Assembly (NCBI GenBank): GCA_030142905.1
Contig: JASJOG010000054.1
Coordinates: 868,001-932,000 of the forward strand
DNA length: 64,000 bases
Reading direction: 5' to 3'
DNA from: Heliopora coerulea
Lineage: Eukaryota; Cnidaria; Anthozoa; Scleralcyonacea; Helioporidae
Shown here: positions 10,848 to 22,187 of the stretch, one piece after another
Layout of the letters: each line of letters begins with the position of its first letter
How positions within the stretch are numbered: the first letter of the stretch is position 1
The notes under the pieces: generated by a model
What the model was told of the DNA's origin: nothing
The model's database searches: none
The model's input: the letters and a program-made list of their open reading frames with translations, nothing else
Translations under genes and position numbers: made by a program

Positions 10848-12873
10848 TTATATTCTACCATAACTAGTATGGCATAGGTTGGAACATGTAATACAAAACA
10901 CAAACTACCTTGTGCATTAAAAAAAAGATTACCCTGAGCTAGGCATTTTAGATCATATAGAGTGGATCAATATTACTTGAAATATGATTGGCTTACAACT
11001 AGGTGGACCTCTGCAAAGACACCTGTCCAAAACCAAAACCCAAAATGCCTGAAATAAGAATGGCTCACCTGTGAAACAGACAAAAAGCAGATGCAAATCC
11101 CATTACATCCTTTTTTGTCTGACTACTCAGAAGTTAACAGTACAAGTACAATTTGCCTTCTTGACTGTCATGTTACTTAGTATCTGTGTAAAATTGTAAA
11201 AAAATTCAGTATAGTTGATGACTTTTTCAGAAGGTTTTTCAAAACGTGTAGCAACAGTGTTCAATATGCAATGCAACAGTGTTGTGTTACATGTTGCTGA
11301 AATTTTTGCTCATATTAGTCCACCTTAGCTAGCTGCTGAGGGTTATCTAATGGTGTGGGTAATACAGTGATTTTTTTTTCCAAAAAATGACATTTCTGTC
11401 ACTGTGTGGGTAGTTACCATCACTCAGTATGGGTAGTTGCCTGGAAAATACAGTAAGTTCAGTTGATGATTCCAAAGGTGTGCTGGAGGAGTGGGATGAA
11501 TGTTTAGCAAGTTGAAAAGACATTTAACTCCATGGAAGTACATGTATCCACTTATCAACTAAAAACAAATTCAATGTGTGACACCTGATTAACTGGGTGT
11601 AGCACATGAAGGATGGTTTGATCCTGAAGCTGTCATGGTTGACATAAAGATTTTTTGGGCTAAGGCAGGTTGCTTGCATCCCAGATCACTAACAGGAAAG
11701 CCAGTTTCAGTGAACATGTTTCCGTATCCATAGGGTAGGTATCCAGAAAAACTGATCTGTGAATGCAGTTAAACATGCTGTGTATAAATCTGATTACCAA
11801 CTGCCACTTCTTTGGTAACTGTCCGATAGACAGGACCTACATCCACTAGATAAGATTATCTGTGAAATAGACTCTCCAGGCTTCATATGACTAACCTGCA
11901 TTGATGGCTTATTATATTCAGTTGGCACTATCAATCAGATGACCACAGTTACACTCACTCACATTTCCCCAATTTTCATATTTGAATGCCATTGATTGCA
12001 CTGGTTGAGAAGTAATTAATCATAAATCACACTGGCCAGTTTGGCATAAATTGAACTTTCCTAATTGATCCCTGGGGAAACATCAGTAGCTGAGGTGTTC
12101 CAAAAACAGACTCAATCTAATTTTGTTTGGCAGCCATGATTTGTTCCTGAATATATTGTTTTATCTCTATGGTGTGCATGAAGTAGCAGTACACATACCC
12201 CAATGGGCTGAAATTCTGCTTAGAAGTAACAGGAGTTTAAAGGAACTGGAGCATTTTATGCTGATAACTGTGATCCATGTTGGTTGGATCATGTCCTTTC
12301 ATTATGCTGTTCACTAGTGGTCAACCAATAATGGGATTGGATTATGGATCTGGCCAATATTTTGCTATATCAGCAAAATATTGGATTGGTAAAATATGAC
12401 AAATCTGTCCAGTATTTCATTATGTTTAGGCTAAAGTTATCTAGTGCATTAAAAGCGAGGTAAAATGTTTCTCAATAACAGCACGTGTGCCTAATTCCCT
12501 TCATTTAGGTTTTCTATGTTTTGTGCTGTGTGTGTAGAGGGAAGTGATAACTGATAATTCGTCAGTAATAAACTAGCTGATGCTGCAAATATTAATATTG
12601 ATAATTTAACATTAAAAGCAACAACATCGGTACATGACGATGAATTTAACTTTTACTGTCCTCAATTGTATTGAATTAATATTATATGCCAGTCGGGTGG
12701 CAACATATATAGTTCAAATCATGTTCTGAAACATTGTGAAAAAAAAAAAAATTAAAAAATAGTGGAAATCAGATTGGCTGGAAAAATTTGCATCAGTTGA
12801 CAACTGCTGTTCACTAGCTTGGTGTATATGCAGTTTATTGTGTGTGCTAAACAGTGCAACAGGTGGATTTAAT
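10848..12873. other. Non-coding start of unit A
   Basis: This is intron or upstream DNA of the actin-like gene, with no recognisable exon apart from the tiny candidate at 12874. A perfect hairpin (arms CCAATATTTTGC and GCAAAATATTGG, 7-nt loop) lies at 12354-12384 and recurs in units B and C. Confidence 0.6.
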
Positions 12874-12889
12874 ATGGTGTTGGGATATG
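12874..12889 (+). CDS. Candidate 16-nt first coding exon of the actin-like gene (unit A)
   Basis: ATG GTG TTG GGA TAT G is followed by a GTGAGG donor. The next acceptor, TTTCTCTGCAG after a T-rich tract, ends at 12949, giving a 60-bp intron. Phase 1 matches the first actin exon, so the protein would start MVLGYVDST and total 383 residues, close to the 375-377 of conventional actins. Unit C has the stronger donor GTAAGG at the same place. Very short introns are unusual, and a chance phase match is one in three. The alternative is splicing from the AKAP-like exon. Confidence 0.45.
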
Positions 12890-12949
12890 GTGAGGCTCAT
12901 ACATATTGTAGATGATTGTAATTATTTTTTTTTTTCAATTTCTCTGCAG

Positions 12950-15900
12950 TTGATTCCACTCCAGTCTTGGTTTTTGATAATGGTTCAGCATTTCTTAAAG
13001 TTGGTTTCTCTGGTGAGGATACCCCAAAAGAGATTGTTCCTTCTGTGGTTGGGACACCATTAAGATATTCCCAAGAGATTTCAGGCATGGACTACAGCCA
13101 CCGAGCAGGGTTGGTGTTTGGAGGAGAGGCTGTTGGAAAAGCTGGAGTCTTGCACATTGGTAAGGACTGGAATGAAGTCATATTACTAATATTACCATTA
13201 TGATTACCGATAATATTTGTGAAACTATTGCAATTGTGGAGTATACCAGTGATGTGGTTATCAAACCATCAGTAATCAGCCTTAGCAGGGCCGCCAAGAG
13301 GGGGGGGGGGGCAAATTGACCCAGGCCCCCAACTCAAAGGGGTCCCCAAAATTGGAAGGATTTAGCATGGGTTGGTTTTGACCATATGAAATGATTCCTA
13401 TGACGTGGTAAATAGGACCCCAGAAAAAGTTTTGCCCGGGCCCCGCTAATTCTCTCGGCGGCCCAGAGCCTTAGTACAAAGGGTTATTAATTTTTAAGTG
13501 CAGCAGAAGTGTATGATCAAACTACATTGAACCGAGGTAAATATAGAAGTTGAAACCAAGTTGCGTACTCAATTCAAATATTTAGTTGCGCATAATTTCT
13601 GGACTCAATCATTTCTAGAAAACTAGCTGTACAAAAGATATCATCTCATGAAGGGATGACTGATACTTCTGTTCCCAATCAGATCTGTTGTAGCGAAAAC
13701 AGTATAGACGCCGTTTTGTTCATCGGAGACCAAAGCGTATCAAGCTAAACATAAGATCTCATGACATTATGCAATGATTCATACTTCTTTTCAAAATCAG
13801 GTATTGAATAGTTACTAGAAAGAAAAAAAATGGTGCGAACACCGTTTTGTTGACAACAGACCGAAGCGTAATGTTTTCTTAGCAGCGTTCCTAAATTTGG
13901 CTGAGAGGTCTACCATGCGTATCGGCTGACCCTGTCGGATCCGAAGGTGTTCGGGGGGCGTACGAAATGTCTGTTCATCCCTGTTCCCCTGCGAGGTTTT
14001 ATCGGCCGAATACGATATCCGAGCCTCGTTCGTCCCCAGGATTTTGTTCCTGCTAGATGAGAATATTCACTCAATACCTATATTTTGTTGTCGTGAATAC
14101 CAATACCAATATCAATAAACTTTATTTAACGAGGGTAACACAATTACAAAAAGATATTTGTATTCTTTCCTTGTCGCCCTCAACTTAACTTAAATAATTA
14201 CGAATATACTAAAAAATAGAAAATATATACATTAAAAAATTGAATGAAATACAATAATTTAAATGTTTTCAAAATGGATAAAAATAAATATATACGAAGC
14301 AACTAAGAATAATTATTAAATGTTAAATTAAATTAAAATATACCGGTTTATATCTAATAGAGCCTAGATACCTTAAAGGTATCGGCAGAATATTGTTCTA
14401 ACTGCCACCTTTTAAAGTCTTTTTTCAACACAGAGGTAGATGAACAATTTTCCATGCAGTTACCTAATAAATTCCACACACTAATAACAGAATAAAAAAA
14501 AGTTCTACGAAGTGCATCAGTTTTTGGTTTAGGTATACGATACAAACATCTAGATCTCGTATTATATTTGCTACTGCTACTAGAAAAAAGGGTTAGTTTA
14601 TCACATAGATAGTCCAGTGTTCGTCCATCGATAATTTTTTAAAAAAGAATTAGTTTATTCAAAATACATAATTTATCAACTGGAATCCAACCAAGTTGTG
14701 TAAATATCGTAAGCGACCTTGTGTTTTCCGGACATTGGTCAATCACATACCTCGCACACCGTGAAGGTCGCTTTGTCCTTGTATCAGTGAAACTGCGACA
14801 TCGCCCTTGTACTATTCCAACAATAAATTTCACCGTTTTTCATGATTAAGACTATCCACTGAAAGGTGACGTGATTGACAAGTGGAACGACGTGGAAGGA
14901 CTGTGGAACTACGTCCTGGGTAGCCTCATGGGTATTCAAGACAATCCAGATTTTCCTGTGCTGATTACCCAACCTGCTCTAAACTCCAAAAAAAACACGG
15001 AAAAACTTGCAGAGGTACTTGAAGCTATAGTGTTTTGAAAGTCATGATCTTCCTTAGAAATTAAAAACTTGATCTGCTAAGCCACATTTATAGAACACCA
15101 TTGTTGTATACGATTGGTCGTTCTCGGGTATGTACTGTCTCAAAGTCCCAATTCTAGCTTGTTCTAGTCACGTGGATTTTCCACATAAAGTTGCAACCGT
15201 ACTTGATTGGTTGTTTATTAATTTATTTGAGATAATGTTAATTATGAGGAATTAGCGCCCGGCAGGCTTAGTAACCCACAACCAACCAACAACTTTAAGA
15301 AATACAAAACAAAACAGATACCTAAAAACAAACATCTGGAAAACTCGTAATTTGAGTTAAAGCAAGACAGAAGTGAGACTGTAATATTGCGACTTTATTG
15401 CAAAGTCATCTTCATATAGTCTGATGAAATATTACAGTCTCACTTTTGTCTTGCTCTAACTCGAATTTTGAGTTCACAAAATGTTATTTTTCGGAATCTG
15501 TTTGGGCTCAGTAAGTTTAGCAAACATGGCGTTTGACGAAGGCGAAGCTAGACGGTGATTGTTTTCCCGATGTTGTACGACTAGTTTATCGATATTTTTA
15601 AATACATGAAGACCTAAATAGTGGGAATCGACAATCCAGATGGAAATCTTAATCATGTTATGAATATGATGGCCCAGACAATAATTTTAAATAATGACAT
15701 AACGAAGACATAGATTGAAGTATAAGAATTTGTTTAACTGACCTTATACTTCAATCTATGTCTTCGTTACCCTTTTATTTGAAATTATTGTCTGGGCCAT
15801 CATATTTATAACACGAGTAGGTAAAGACCAAGTTAAAGCCTTGAAAGAATTTTTTAAATGAAGAGAAGTATTCTTCTGCGCCGGTACACAATAGGAAACA

Positions 15901-18502
15901 TCAATGGAGTTCTCAGGATTTCGCTGTTCCTATCAATGTTTTATCATTGTTGTTTCTCTAGATAATGTTTGAACATTTCCACATGCCTTCGTTGTACATT
16001 GCTTGCCAGCCTGTCTTAGCCCTGTTCTCCATGGGATTTACCTCTGGTCTCTCTTTCTGCTCCGGATTCAATAGCACCCAGGCTGGAGTGGTGTATGAGG
16101 GACATGTCTTACCCCATACTGTGAAACAACTGGATATTGCGGGATACCAGCTGACTGAAAACTTAAGAAAACTCCTTATGTCTGGTCAAGGGTTTGGATT
16201 TCGTAGCTCCTCTCAGTGGCAGATCGTGAATGATATCAAAGAAAAGATGGCGTGTGTGTCGCAAGGTGGGCGCATAAAATGAGTTATAAAATAATGTGTA
16301 TTGTACGCGAGCTCTGATTAGTTAATACGTATGTTTGGATCAGGGTATCCAAACACGGGAAAAATTTCCCGCTAAAAGTTTACTGAAATTTGTATTGCAC
16401 GTCAGTCTGAGTATTTTATGAAAGAAATATGGAATGGTTTCTATATCTTCGGGAATTGTTGAAGTGGCGTGACTTTTGTTCACCTGTCAACCTTGGTTGA
16501 TTGGTGCTTTTCTCTTGTTTCTGATTGGTAGTTGATCTTATTGGGTGAATTGCTCACTTCATCAATCTGTTAGTAAAGTTAACTAAAGAGATAGTTCAAT
16601 ATTTGGCGTACTCGATTGAGTTACAGGTGCAAGCGGAAAGTTGTAGGAACCTGAAAAAAGCGTAAGTGTTTTATGAGGCGATGACAGAGACAGCTTTGAA
16701 AGCAGGTTGTAATTCGCGCGGTTGTTAACTTAACACTGGCAGTACGCTAATCTTATTCGAGTGGCAAACGGTCTATTTTGCCCAGGCGCAATAACTCGTG
16801 ACGTAACGTTCTCGCGTGACATCCCCGTGCAGAATATCCTAGTCGATGACCGGCTACTAAAGGCTACAAGTTTACTAAAGGGGTTCACTGACCTAAAGGT
16901 GCGGGCTCAAAGTCCGCTGTCGTCTCTAAAATTTCCTGGAATGCTTAAGAAGTATCAGATAATAGTGACAATTTCTGCTTAGGTTTGATTTATGCCATTT
17001 TACTTAGCATGCGTTTTATTTTACAGATTTTGCCACAGATACCAAACGTTATCAATCTCAGGCCGAGTTACAAGAGCCATATGAACTTCCTGACGGTCAA
17101 GTCATTGACGTCGGTATGGAGAGGTTTGGCTGTGCCGAGTCGTTGTTCAGACCGATGGAACTGGGTCTTACCCAGACCCCGGCGCACATGCTCATTACGG
17201 AAGCAATAAACAGGTAAAGAACACACAGACACCCCTACTGGGTCTAGAATAATGGTGCTTTTGAAGTAGCCCGCTTCACCTTCCCTCAGTAGAGCTTTGT
17301 TTCACTGGGGGAGATTAAGGTCTGCTTGAGCACGACCGTTTGACATTTGAAAGAATATTGGAGGAAACTTTACACGTCAGTGAAAAACTCGAAATCCCTC
17401 GGCTTACGATGGGATTATGCTACTAATCATAGCTCCCCAAAGCGAAACGCATTTTCCTTATGGGAGGGTTGCACGAGACTTGACTGTCCTGTTGATGGTT
17501 CTTTAACAAAAGAATCTCATTAGCTGGTATTGTATGTCACCTTCGAAATTGTTGCCACATTTCTTTTCTTTTGAATCTCAAAGGATTGATTGTGGCCAAC
17601 CTATTTAATGAATTTTGCCCCCCACTTAGTGGGTAAGCTTTTTTAGCAAGGTTCATGTCCTGTTTGGGAGCACTGAGGGGTATGTTGATCTTTCAACATT
17701 TTCAGGGTAAGTAACCTTGGGTCAGATTGGAATGGCTATAGTCTTGGAACTGTTAGAAGATGTAAGGGTAGTATATCAAAATGGTTTTTCAACCTTTCTC
17801 GGAGGTTGATTTGCGACAGTGATTCAAAGCATCCATGCTTACCACCAGTTCGGTTGAGCCAGGACCATAGCCCTGTGGCCAAACTCGTTGCATAAGACGT
17901 TATTTTATTTGACGGCTTTCATCATTCGTTATATCCGGTCTTTTTCTCTTCAAACTCAACTTTTTCCCTTCCTGTTACCTACTCGGCAACAAGAAGTTTT
18001 TCTTTGTAAAGTTTTTTTTTCAAAATGGATCATGCTACAGAAAGTGTGCATATGAATTCATATGGTCTCAGTCTTGTAAAACGGGAAACGTTTCGGCACC
18101 CCAGACGGGAACCAGACCCGTAACCTGCAGTACGCCGTTGAGATGCTTTGACGATTTTGCCATATATACGTAACACACTGCAAAAACATCGTGTCTTCGT
18201 TCTTCATGATGCATTCTTGGATCACTTCTAGTTGCGAGGAAGAACTGCAAGAATTGTGCTATAAATCGATTGGTATATCCGGCGGGACTACTTTGATGCG
18301 TGGATTTGTTTCAAGACTTGAACTGGAACTCCGTGAATGCGACCGAAAATTCAGGCATTTCACCGCTCCAGAACACAGGGATTTGTCCACATGGCTGGGT
18401 GGGTCGATTGTGGCGTCTCTTCCCACGTTCCGAGAAATGGTTGTCACTGTTGACGAATATGCAGATGCTGGAGCAAGAGTCGTTCATTCGAAATGTTTTT
18501 GA
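12950..18502 (+). CDS. Divergent actin-like domain, five exons (unit A)
   Basis: Exons are 12950-13159, 14851-15014, 15962-16265, 17027-17213 and 18232-18502. Every junction has GT-AG ends, and the phases (1, 0, 1, 2) join into one open frame ending KCF-stop, the canonical actin C-terminus. Collinear actin landmarks are the phosphate loop DNGSAFLKVGFSGED, IMFEHFHMPSLYIACQ, VYEGHVLPH, PYELPDGQVIDVG, SGGTTLMRG and LGGSIVASLPTFREM. The second phosphate loop is degraded: where actin has DSGDGVTH this has CSGFNSTQ, so the aspartates and histidine for ATP hydrolysis (actin D154, D157, H161) are replaced. Length is that of a full actin fold. It is not a conventional actin and I cannot assign an Arp class. 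The first exon has no ATG of its own in frame; the start comes from 12874 or from the AKAP-like exon. Confidence 0.88.
13288..13464. repeat. MITE in first long actin-like intron (unit A)
   Basis: Inverted ends GGGCCGCCAAGAG and CTCTCGGCGGCCC enclose about 177 bp with a poly-G run of variable length between units. It is non-coding. Confidence 0.65.
13465..14095. other. Intronic DNA of the actin-like gene
   Basis: Intron sequence with no exon-like frame. No recognisable repeat was seen. Confidence 0.5.
14096..14833 (-). mobile_element. CR1/L2-type non-LTR retrotransposon 3' fragment (unit A)
   Basis: On the minus strand, peptides LGWIPVDKLCILNKLILF, RTPDYLC, RIPKPKTDALRRTFFYS and SVWNLLGN match the typical C-terminal tail of CR1/L2-class reverse transcriptases. 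An AT-rich 3' UTR follows, with AATAAA and a short ATTGGT-type tail near 14096-14115. Only the 3' end is present, as for 5'-truncated insertions. A stop interrupts the frame near 14638; the copy in unit C is open there. Confidence 0.75.
15342..15474. repeat. Fold-back MITE in actin-like intron (unit A)
   Basis: Inverted arms of about 50 bp, with cores AGCAAGACAGAAGTGAGACT and AGTCTCACTTTTGTCTTGCT, surround a short centre. Confidence 0.75.
15657..15812. repeat. Fold-back MITE 2 in actin-like intron (unit A)
   Basis: Long inverted arms with cores GATGGCCCAGACAATAATTT and CATAGATTGAAGTATAAG recur inverted on the right side, with a 16-nt centre near 15727-15742. It sits between actin exons 2 and 3. 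Confidence 0.8.
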
Positions 18503-20630
18503 TAATCGATTTGGAGAATTCCCAGAATTCGAAGTTTAGGGGAGATTTAGAACTTTTCAGAAATTTTTCTTGATTTAAATTTTTGTGGTTTTTGGATCAA
18601 TAGCATTCTGCAAAATCGTGTGCACTTCATGAAATTTCGTAGAATACTTCCTTCATTGCAACATCTTGAAAAAGGGTCTCGAAATGTTGTGGTGGATCTC
18701 CCCATGACTTGAAAGATAAAATTGTTGATGTTCTTTTACATTCTAAACGGTTCAACTTGCCAAGAAATAAAAATGTGCAAGAACCGAAAAGTTTTACAAA
18801 ATTTCAACATACTTTAAAACAAATATTTACAGTTCTGTCACTGCGTATGAAAACTCTTATGTTCATCAGGAATTGTTTTAAGAAGAAACATATTTTAATA
18901 TAATGAATTAAACAATGATTATATCACCATATCACCCTATCACCATTTAGAGTCCTAATTCTTTCTCATTGTACTTGCGTTCCCAAAGTGATTACAGATT
19001 CCCCAATTCAGGGGGACGTTTGATTAGCCGTCAATCTTTTTTTTTTTTCGAAATATGCAAAGTGCACTTTGCATATCAATAATGAACTTTGAATCTGCTT
19101 TTCTCGAGAGGTCCAAGCTGTAAAGAATTTTTTTTTGAACGTAAAATCAAATTTGCCTTTTTATCAATTCTTACCAAATTTTCAATGCAGATAGCGGACA
19201 TAAACTAAAAATCTAGAAATGAACCTATAAAATTGAATTTCATGTTGTGGTTGTCAACGCAGTTAACGACAAAGATCAGGTAACAAATGGAAAAGATCAA
19301 AGATAAACGTATGAGTGAAGTTTGGTGATACCCTATTTTAGCATTTACCTCGCAGGTGAATGGTGTTTTTTTGCACAATCTGATTGGTTCCTCTGTCTCG
19401 GAATACCTGAAACTATTTACCTCCGAGTAAAACAAGATAGCTTCCCGTTTTGTTTCCGTTATGGAAGAAAATCTTTTTTAATAAATGAAGTCGCCATGTC
19501 AGGCAATACCAAAAAGCAACAAAATTTCGTGTTAAAGTATTCAGTGATATGAGTTCCTTTAATTTTCAGCGATTAATCTATTCAGGATAAATTCAAAACG
19601 TTTTGTTTACAAATGACGAGCAGACGACCAGACGACGTTTCGTAAAATTGTATTAAAAACTTTAAAAAATATATAGGTGAAAGCAATTATGCAAGGTATA
19701 TGCGGCTTGGTAAGTATCCACCACAATTCACCTCCACTCTGATGAATAATCGTTAAGTATATAGTTGTGCATAGCATTCCTATAAAGGCGAATACACGCG
19801 TCTGTTGTAGACAAAAAAAAAAAAAAATTCGCTCACGTCCAGTGTAGATGCGCTTTAAGTGTGTTCACTTCATGCCGACTACATCCAAATCCAGATACAC
19901 CAGGCCGAATAATCAGAATTTTAGCATTGTGGTCGCCACATAAAACGACCGTAGTGCATTGCGCTTAACATATGTTAAAAATTGACCCACTACACTGAGA
20001 ACTGCTGCCTTGCTCGCTCGCTTCATGCAGTTCCTGCGCTCTTATCCGGTCTGTAGGTAAGATGACAAACGCTGACTGGCTGCCTTGCTGTGCAATAACA
20101 AGGAAGAAAGCCCTGGAAACGAGATTGGTGCCATAAGTTTTTTTGTACAGACCGGCTGGTTTTGGCTGGAAAATTTCCGAATTTATTAGATCACCAACCA
20201 GAATCAGATAAGTTTTACAAAGGATTAACAACAATAAACTGCTAAAGGATCAGTTAAATATTCTCACCGTTGTTTTCAAGAGGAAACTAAGTGAATAAAT
20301 GGGAAAAGAAACACGAACTAAAATCTAAAAAGAAACTAAAGCTAAGCCGCTACCTCGTAAAACAAAAAGTTCGTTATGAGCGATGAAGGTAGGAACCAAA
20401 TCCACAATTTCTTCTTAACCTCGGTCAGTACCGGAAAGTATTTCCAATCGTTTTTACCGCACAGACCTCACAACTTCGTCACCCCGCCCGTGCGAGTACT
20501 TCAGACAAACACACTAACATACAGACCTCGCCCTCGGTAAGTAATCAATATTAATCTCGAAAATCTAGTTAACTGATTGTAAGAATGAATATCCAAAATA
20601 TCGTATGTATGATGTTAGTATCGAGAGTAC
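18503..20630. other. Spacer between the actin-like gene and the three-repeat gene (unit A)
   Basis: AT-rich DNA with no gene seen apart from the expected 3' UTR just after 18502. It contains the 24-bp palindrome at 19053-19076. A degenerate tRNA-like stretch near 18085-18165 lies before the last actin exon. Confidence 0.5.
19053..19076. promoter_or_regulatory. 24-bp perfect palindrome with paired octamer-like sites
   Basis: The palindrome contains ATGCAAA and its mirror TTTGCAT around GTGCAC, following a poly-T run. ATGCAAA is the core of the octamer bound by POU-family factors. Function is inference; it could also be a MITE relic. It recurs in unit B at 43947-43970. Confidence 0.5.
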
Positions 20631-21203
20631 GTGTGAATAACTATACAAAGTATTGTATGTATAAATAAATATCGGAAGTATGCATGACTGAATGAATGAC
20701 AGAAAGATCGTTAACTCCCTTTCTATATGAATTTCCGTTTCCTTGTAGCTCAACCGAAGGTAAAATACGTGATCAAAAAGGTTTTCTCAGCGGCTATGTT
20801 GAATTTTGTATGCTTTGCTAACATCCAAAAATGTGCTTTTCACCTATAGATTAGTTTTCATCCTATAATAACTCGATTGAACTTCCACGTAACTTTCATC
20901 ATCGCTTGTTAACGAATACTGAAGCTTTCATTGTCTTGTCTGCACTGCGAGGGCGGTAACACAACACATTACTGTGACTCCCTGACTAAAAATGGCCATG
21001 TTTAGTCAAAAATCGCTTCCCATGTTGGACACCATTTGTACGAAAATGTTCTGTACCATAGTGAAATTTAAATGTAAACTCCCAGCCGCGATGCTAGAGA
21101 CCAGTTTTTCTCATGTGGGAAGAATTTTACGAATTCTTTGGCCAAACGAACTCGTACGTGCTTTTCTTTCAATGACGTTCGAGTTTTGCGAACATCACTT
21201 GAC

Positions 21204-21262
21204 CACGTGATGGGTAAGAAGCCAATCAAAATGCGCCTGTTTGTATGGTGAATGTATAAATA
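21204..21262 (+). promoter_or_regulatory. Core promoter of the three-repeat gene, copy A1
   Basis: CACGTG E-box at 21204-21209, CCAAT box at 21222-21226 and TATAAATA at 21255-21262. These are spaced like a compact focused promoter, about 95 bp before the ATG. A start about 30 bp after TATA would give a leader of about 70 nt. I found no clear heat-shock element. Confidence 0.7.
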
Positions 21263-21357
21263 CCGGGAAAGGATAGTGGGATTGACAGTCTTCTCTGCAC
21301 CACGCACAAAGTAAAGGGGTTTTTGGTCCAGTACTTCGAACATAAAGTACGATTGCC

Positions 21358-21903
21358 ATGGCTTGCGATATTGCCGAAGGAAAATATTTTATTGAAAATG
21401 TCGAGACAGGGCGCTATTTGTTTCAAGATAGTGAAAAAAATATCAGCAATTGTGGTTTTGAAACCTCCCCAGTAGTCGGAGCTGATTCAAATTACTACAA
21501 CCTAGCTTACTGGAAGATAATTCCAATTGGTGGTGACATGTATTACATCCAGAATGCCGAGACTCAACAATATTTGTTTCAAGATGGCGAGAGAATCCAG
21601 GGAGAACGTGGAAATGAAGGAGGTTGGAAAGCTTGTTCTGGATTTGAAGCTCCTTCGACTCTTGGAACTGATACAAACTGCTCCAACCGAGTTAACTGGA
21701 AGATAATTCCACAAGGTTGTGACAAATATTTCATCGAGAATGTCGAGACTCAAAGGTATTTGTTTCAAGATGGCTGCAAAATCAAAGGGATGCGTGGAGA
21801 TGAAGGTGGATGGAAAGCTTCGTCTGGATTTGAAGCACCCAAGGTTCAAGGAGCTGATGCAAACTACTACAACAGAGCGTACTGGAAACTTTTGAAGCAA
21901 TAG
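21358..21903 (+). CDS. Three-repeat (beta-trefoil-like) cytosolic protein, copy A1
   Basis: An intronless 181-codon frame starts at an ATG in good context (GCCATGGCT), about 95 bp after a TATA box. The protein has three internal repeats at about residues 10-56, 61-117 and 122-180. Each opens with a YFIENVETxRYLFQD-type strand and closes with a YWKII- or NWKII-type strand. Repeats 2 and 3 share an extra loop (residues 80-91 and 141-153, with RGNEGGWKA or RGDEGGWKA) that repeat 1 lacks. Threefold repeats of this size with aromatic closing strands suggest a beta-trefoil, as in ricin-B lectins or fascin. The ricin QxW motif is absent, so I name no family. There is no signal peptide or membrane segment, so it is probably cytosolic. 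A ligand-binding role is inference only. Confidence 0.88.
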   Translation: MACDIAEGKYFIENVETGRYLFQDSEKNISNCGFETSPVVGADSNYYNLAYWKIIPIGGDMYYIQNAETQQYLFQDGERIQGERGNEGGWKACSGFEAPSTLGTDTNCSNRVNWKIIPQGCDKYFIENVETQRYLFQDGCKIKGMRGDEGGWKASSGFEAPKVQGADANYYNRAYWKLLKQ

Positions 21904-22187
21904 AATGAACAGAAGACGATAAAGCCTTCATTATGTAATCCTGTAGGGTCTATCCTAGTTCATATGTAGATATGAGTTGATAATTTTTGTTCCATATTTT
22001 GTTAATGGCTACGTGATAGGGTGTGACCGGATTCCGGCACACGTGAACAAAATAGCTTGAAAGGAAATTTACTTCTTATTCTTTAGCATTAATTTTAGAT
22101 ACGTAGCTCGAAGGAGTTGTAGCTACGATATTTTTTCAATTAAAGTAGTATTTCAAAGACAATCCAATACCTGCCGACAACTTTACA

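Noticed and set aside
12123..12317. Small plus-strand frame upstream of the actin-like gene
   Set aside because: It starts without ATG, does not lead in phase to the actin exons and resembles no protein; it recurs only through the duplication.
18085..18165. tRNA-like repeat before the last actin-like exon
   Set aside because: Only a weak B-box resemblance on the minus strand; too degenerate to call.
21140..21260. Heat-shock element in the small-gene promoter
   Set aside because: GTTCGAG and GCGAAC are present, but the inverted GAA/TTC units lack the regular 5-bp spacing of a real element.
21502..21900. 132-codon minus-strand frame opposite the three-repeat gene
   Set aside because: It is a mirror of the sense codon pattern, has low-complexity Ser/Phe/Leu composition and no promoter; it recurs only because the gene is duplicated.
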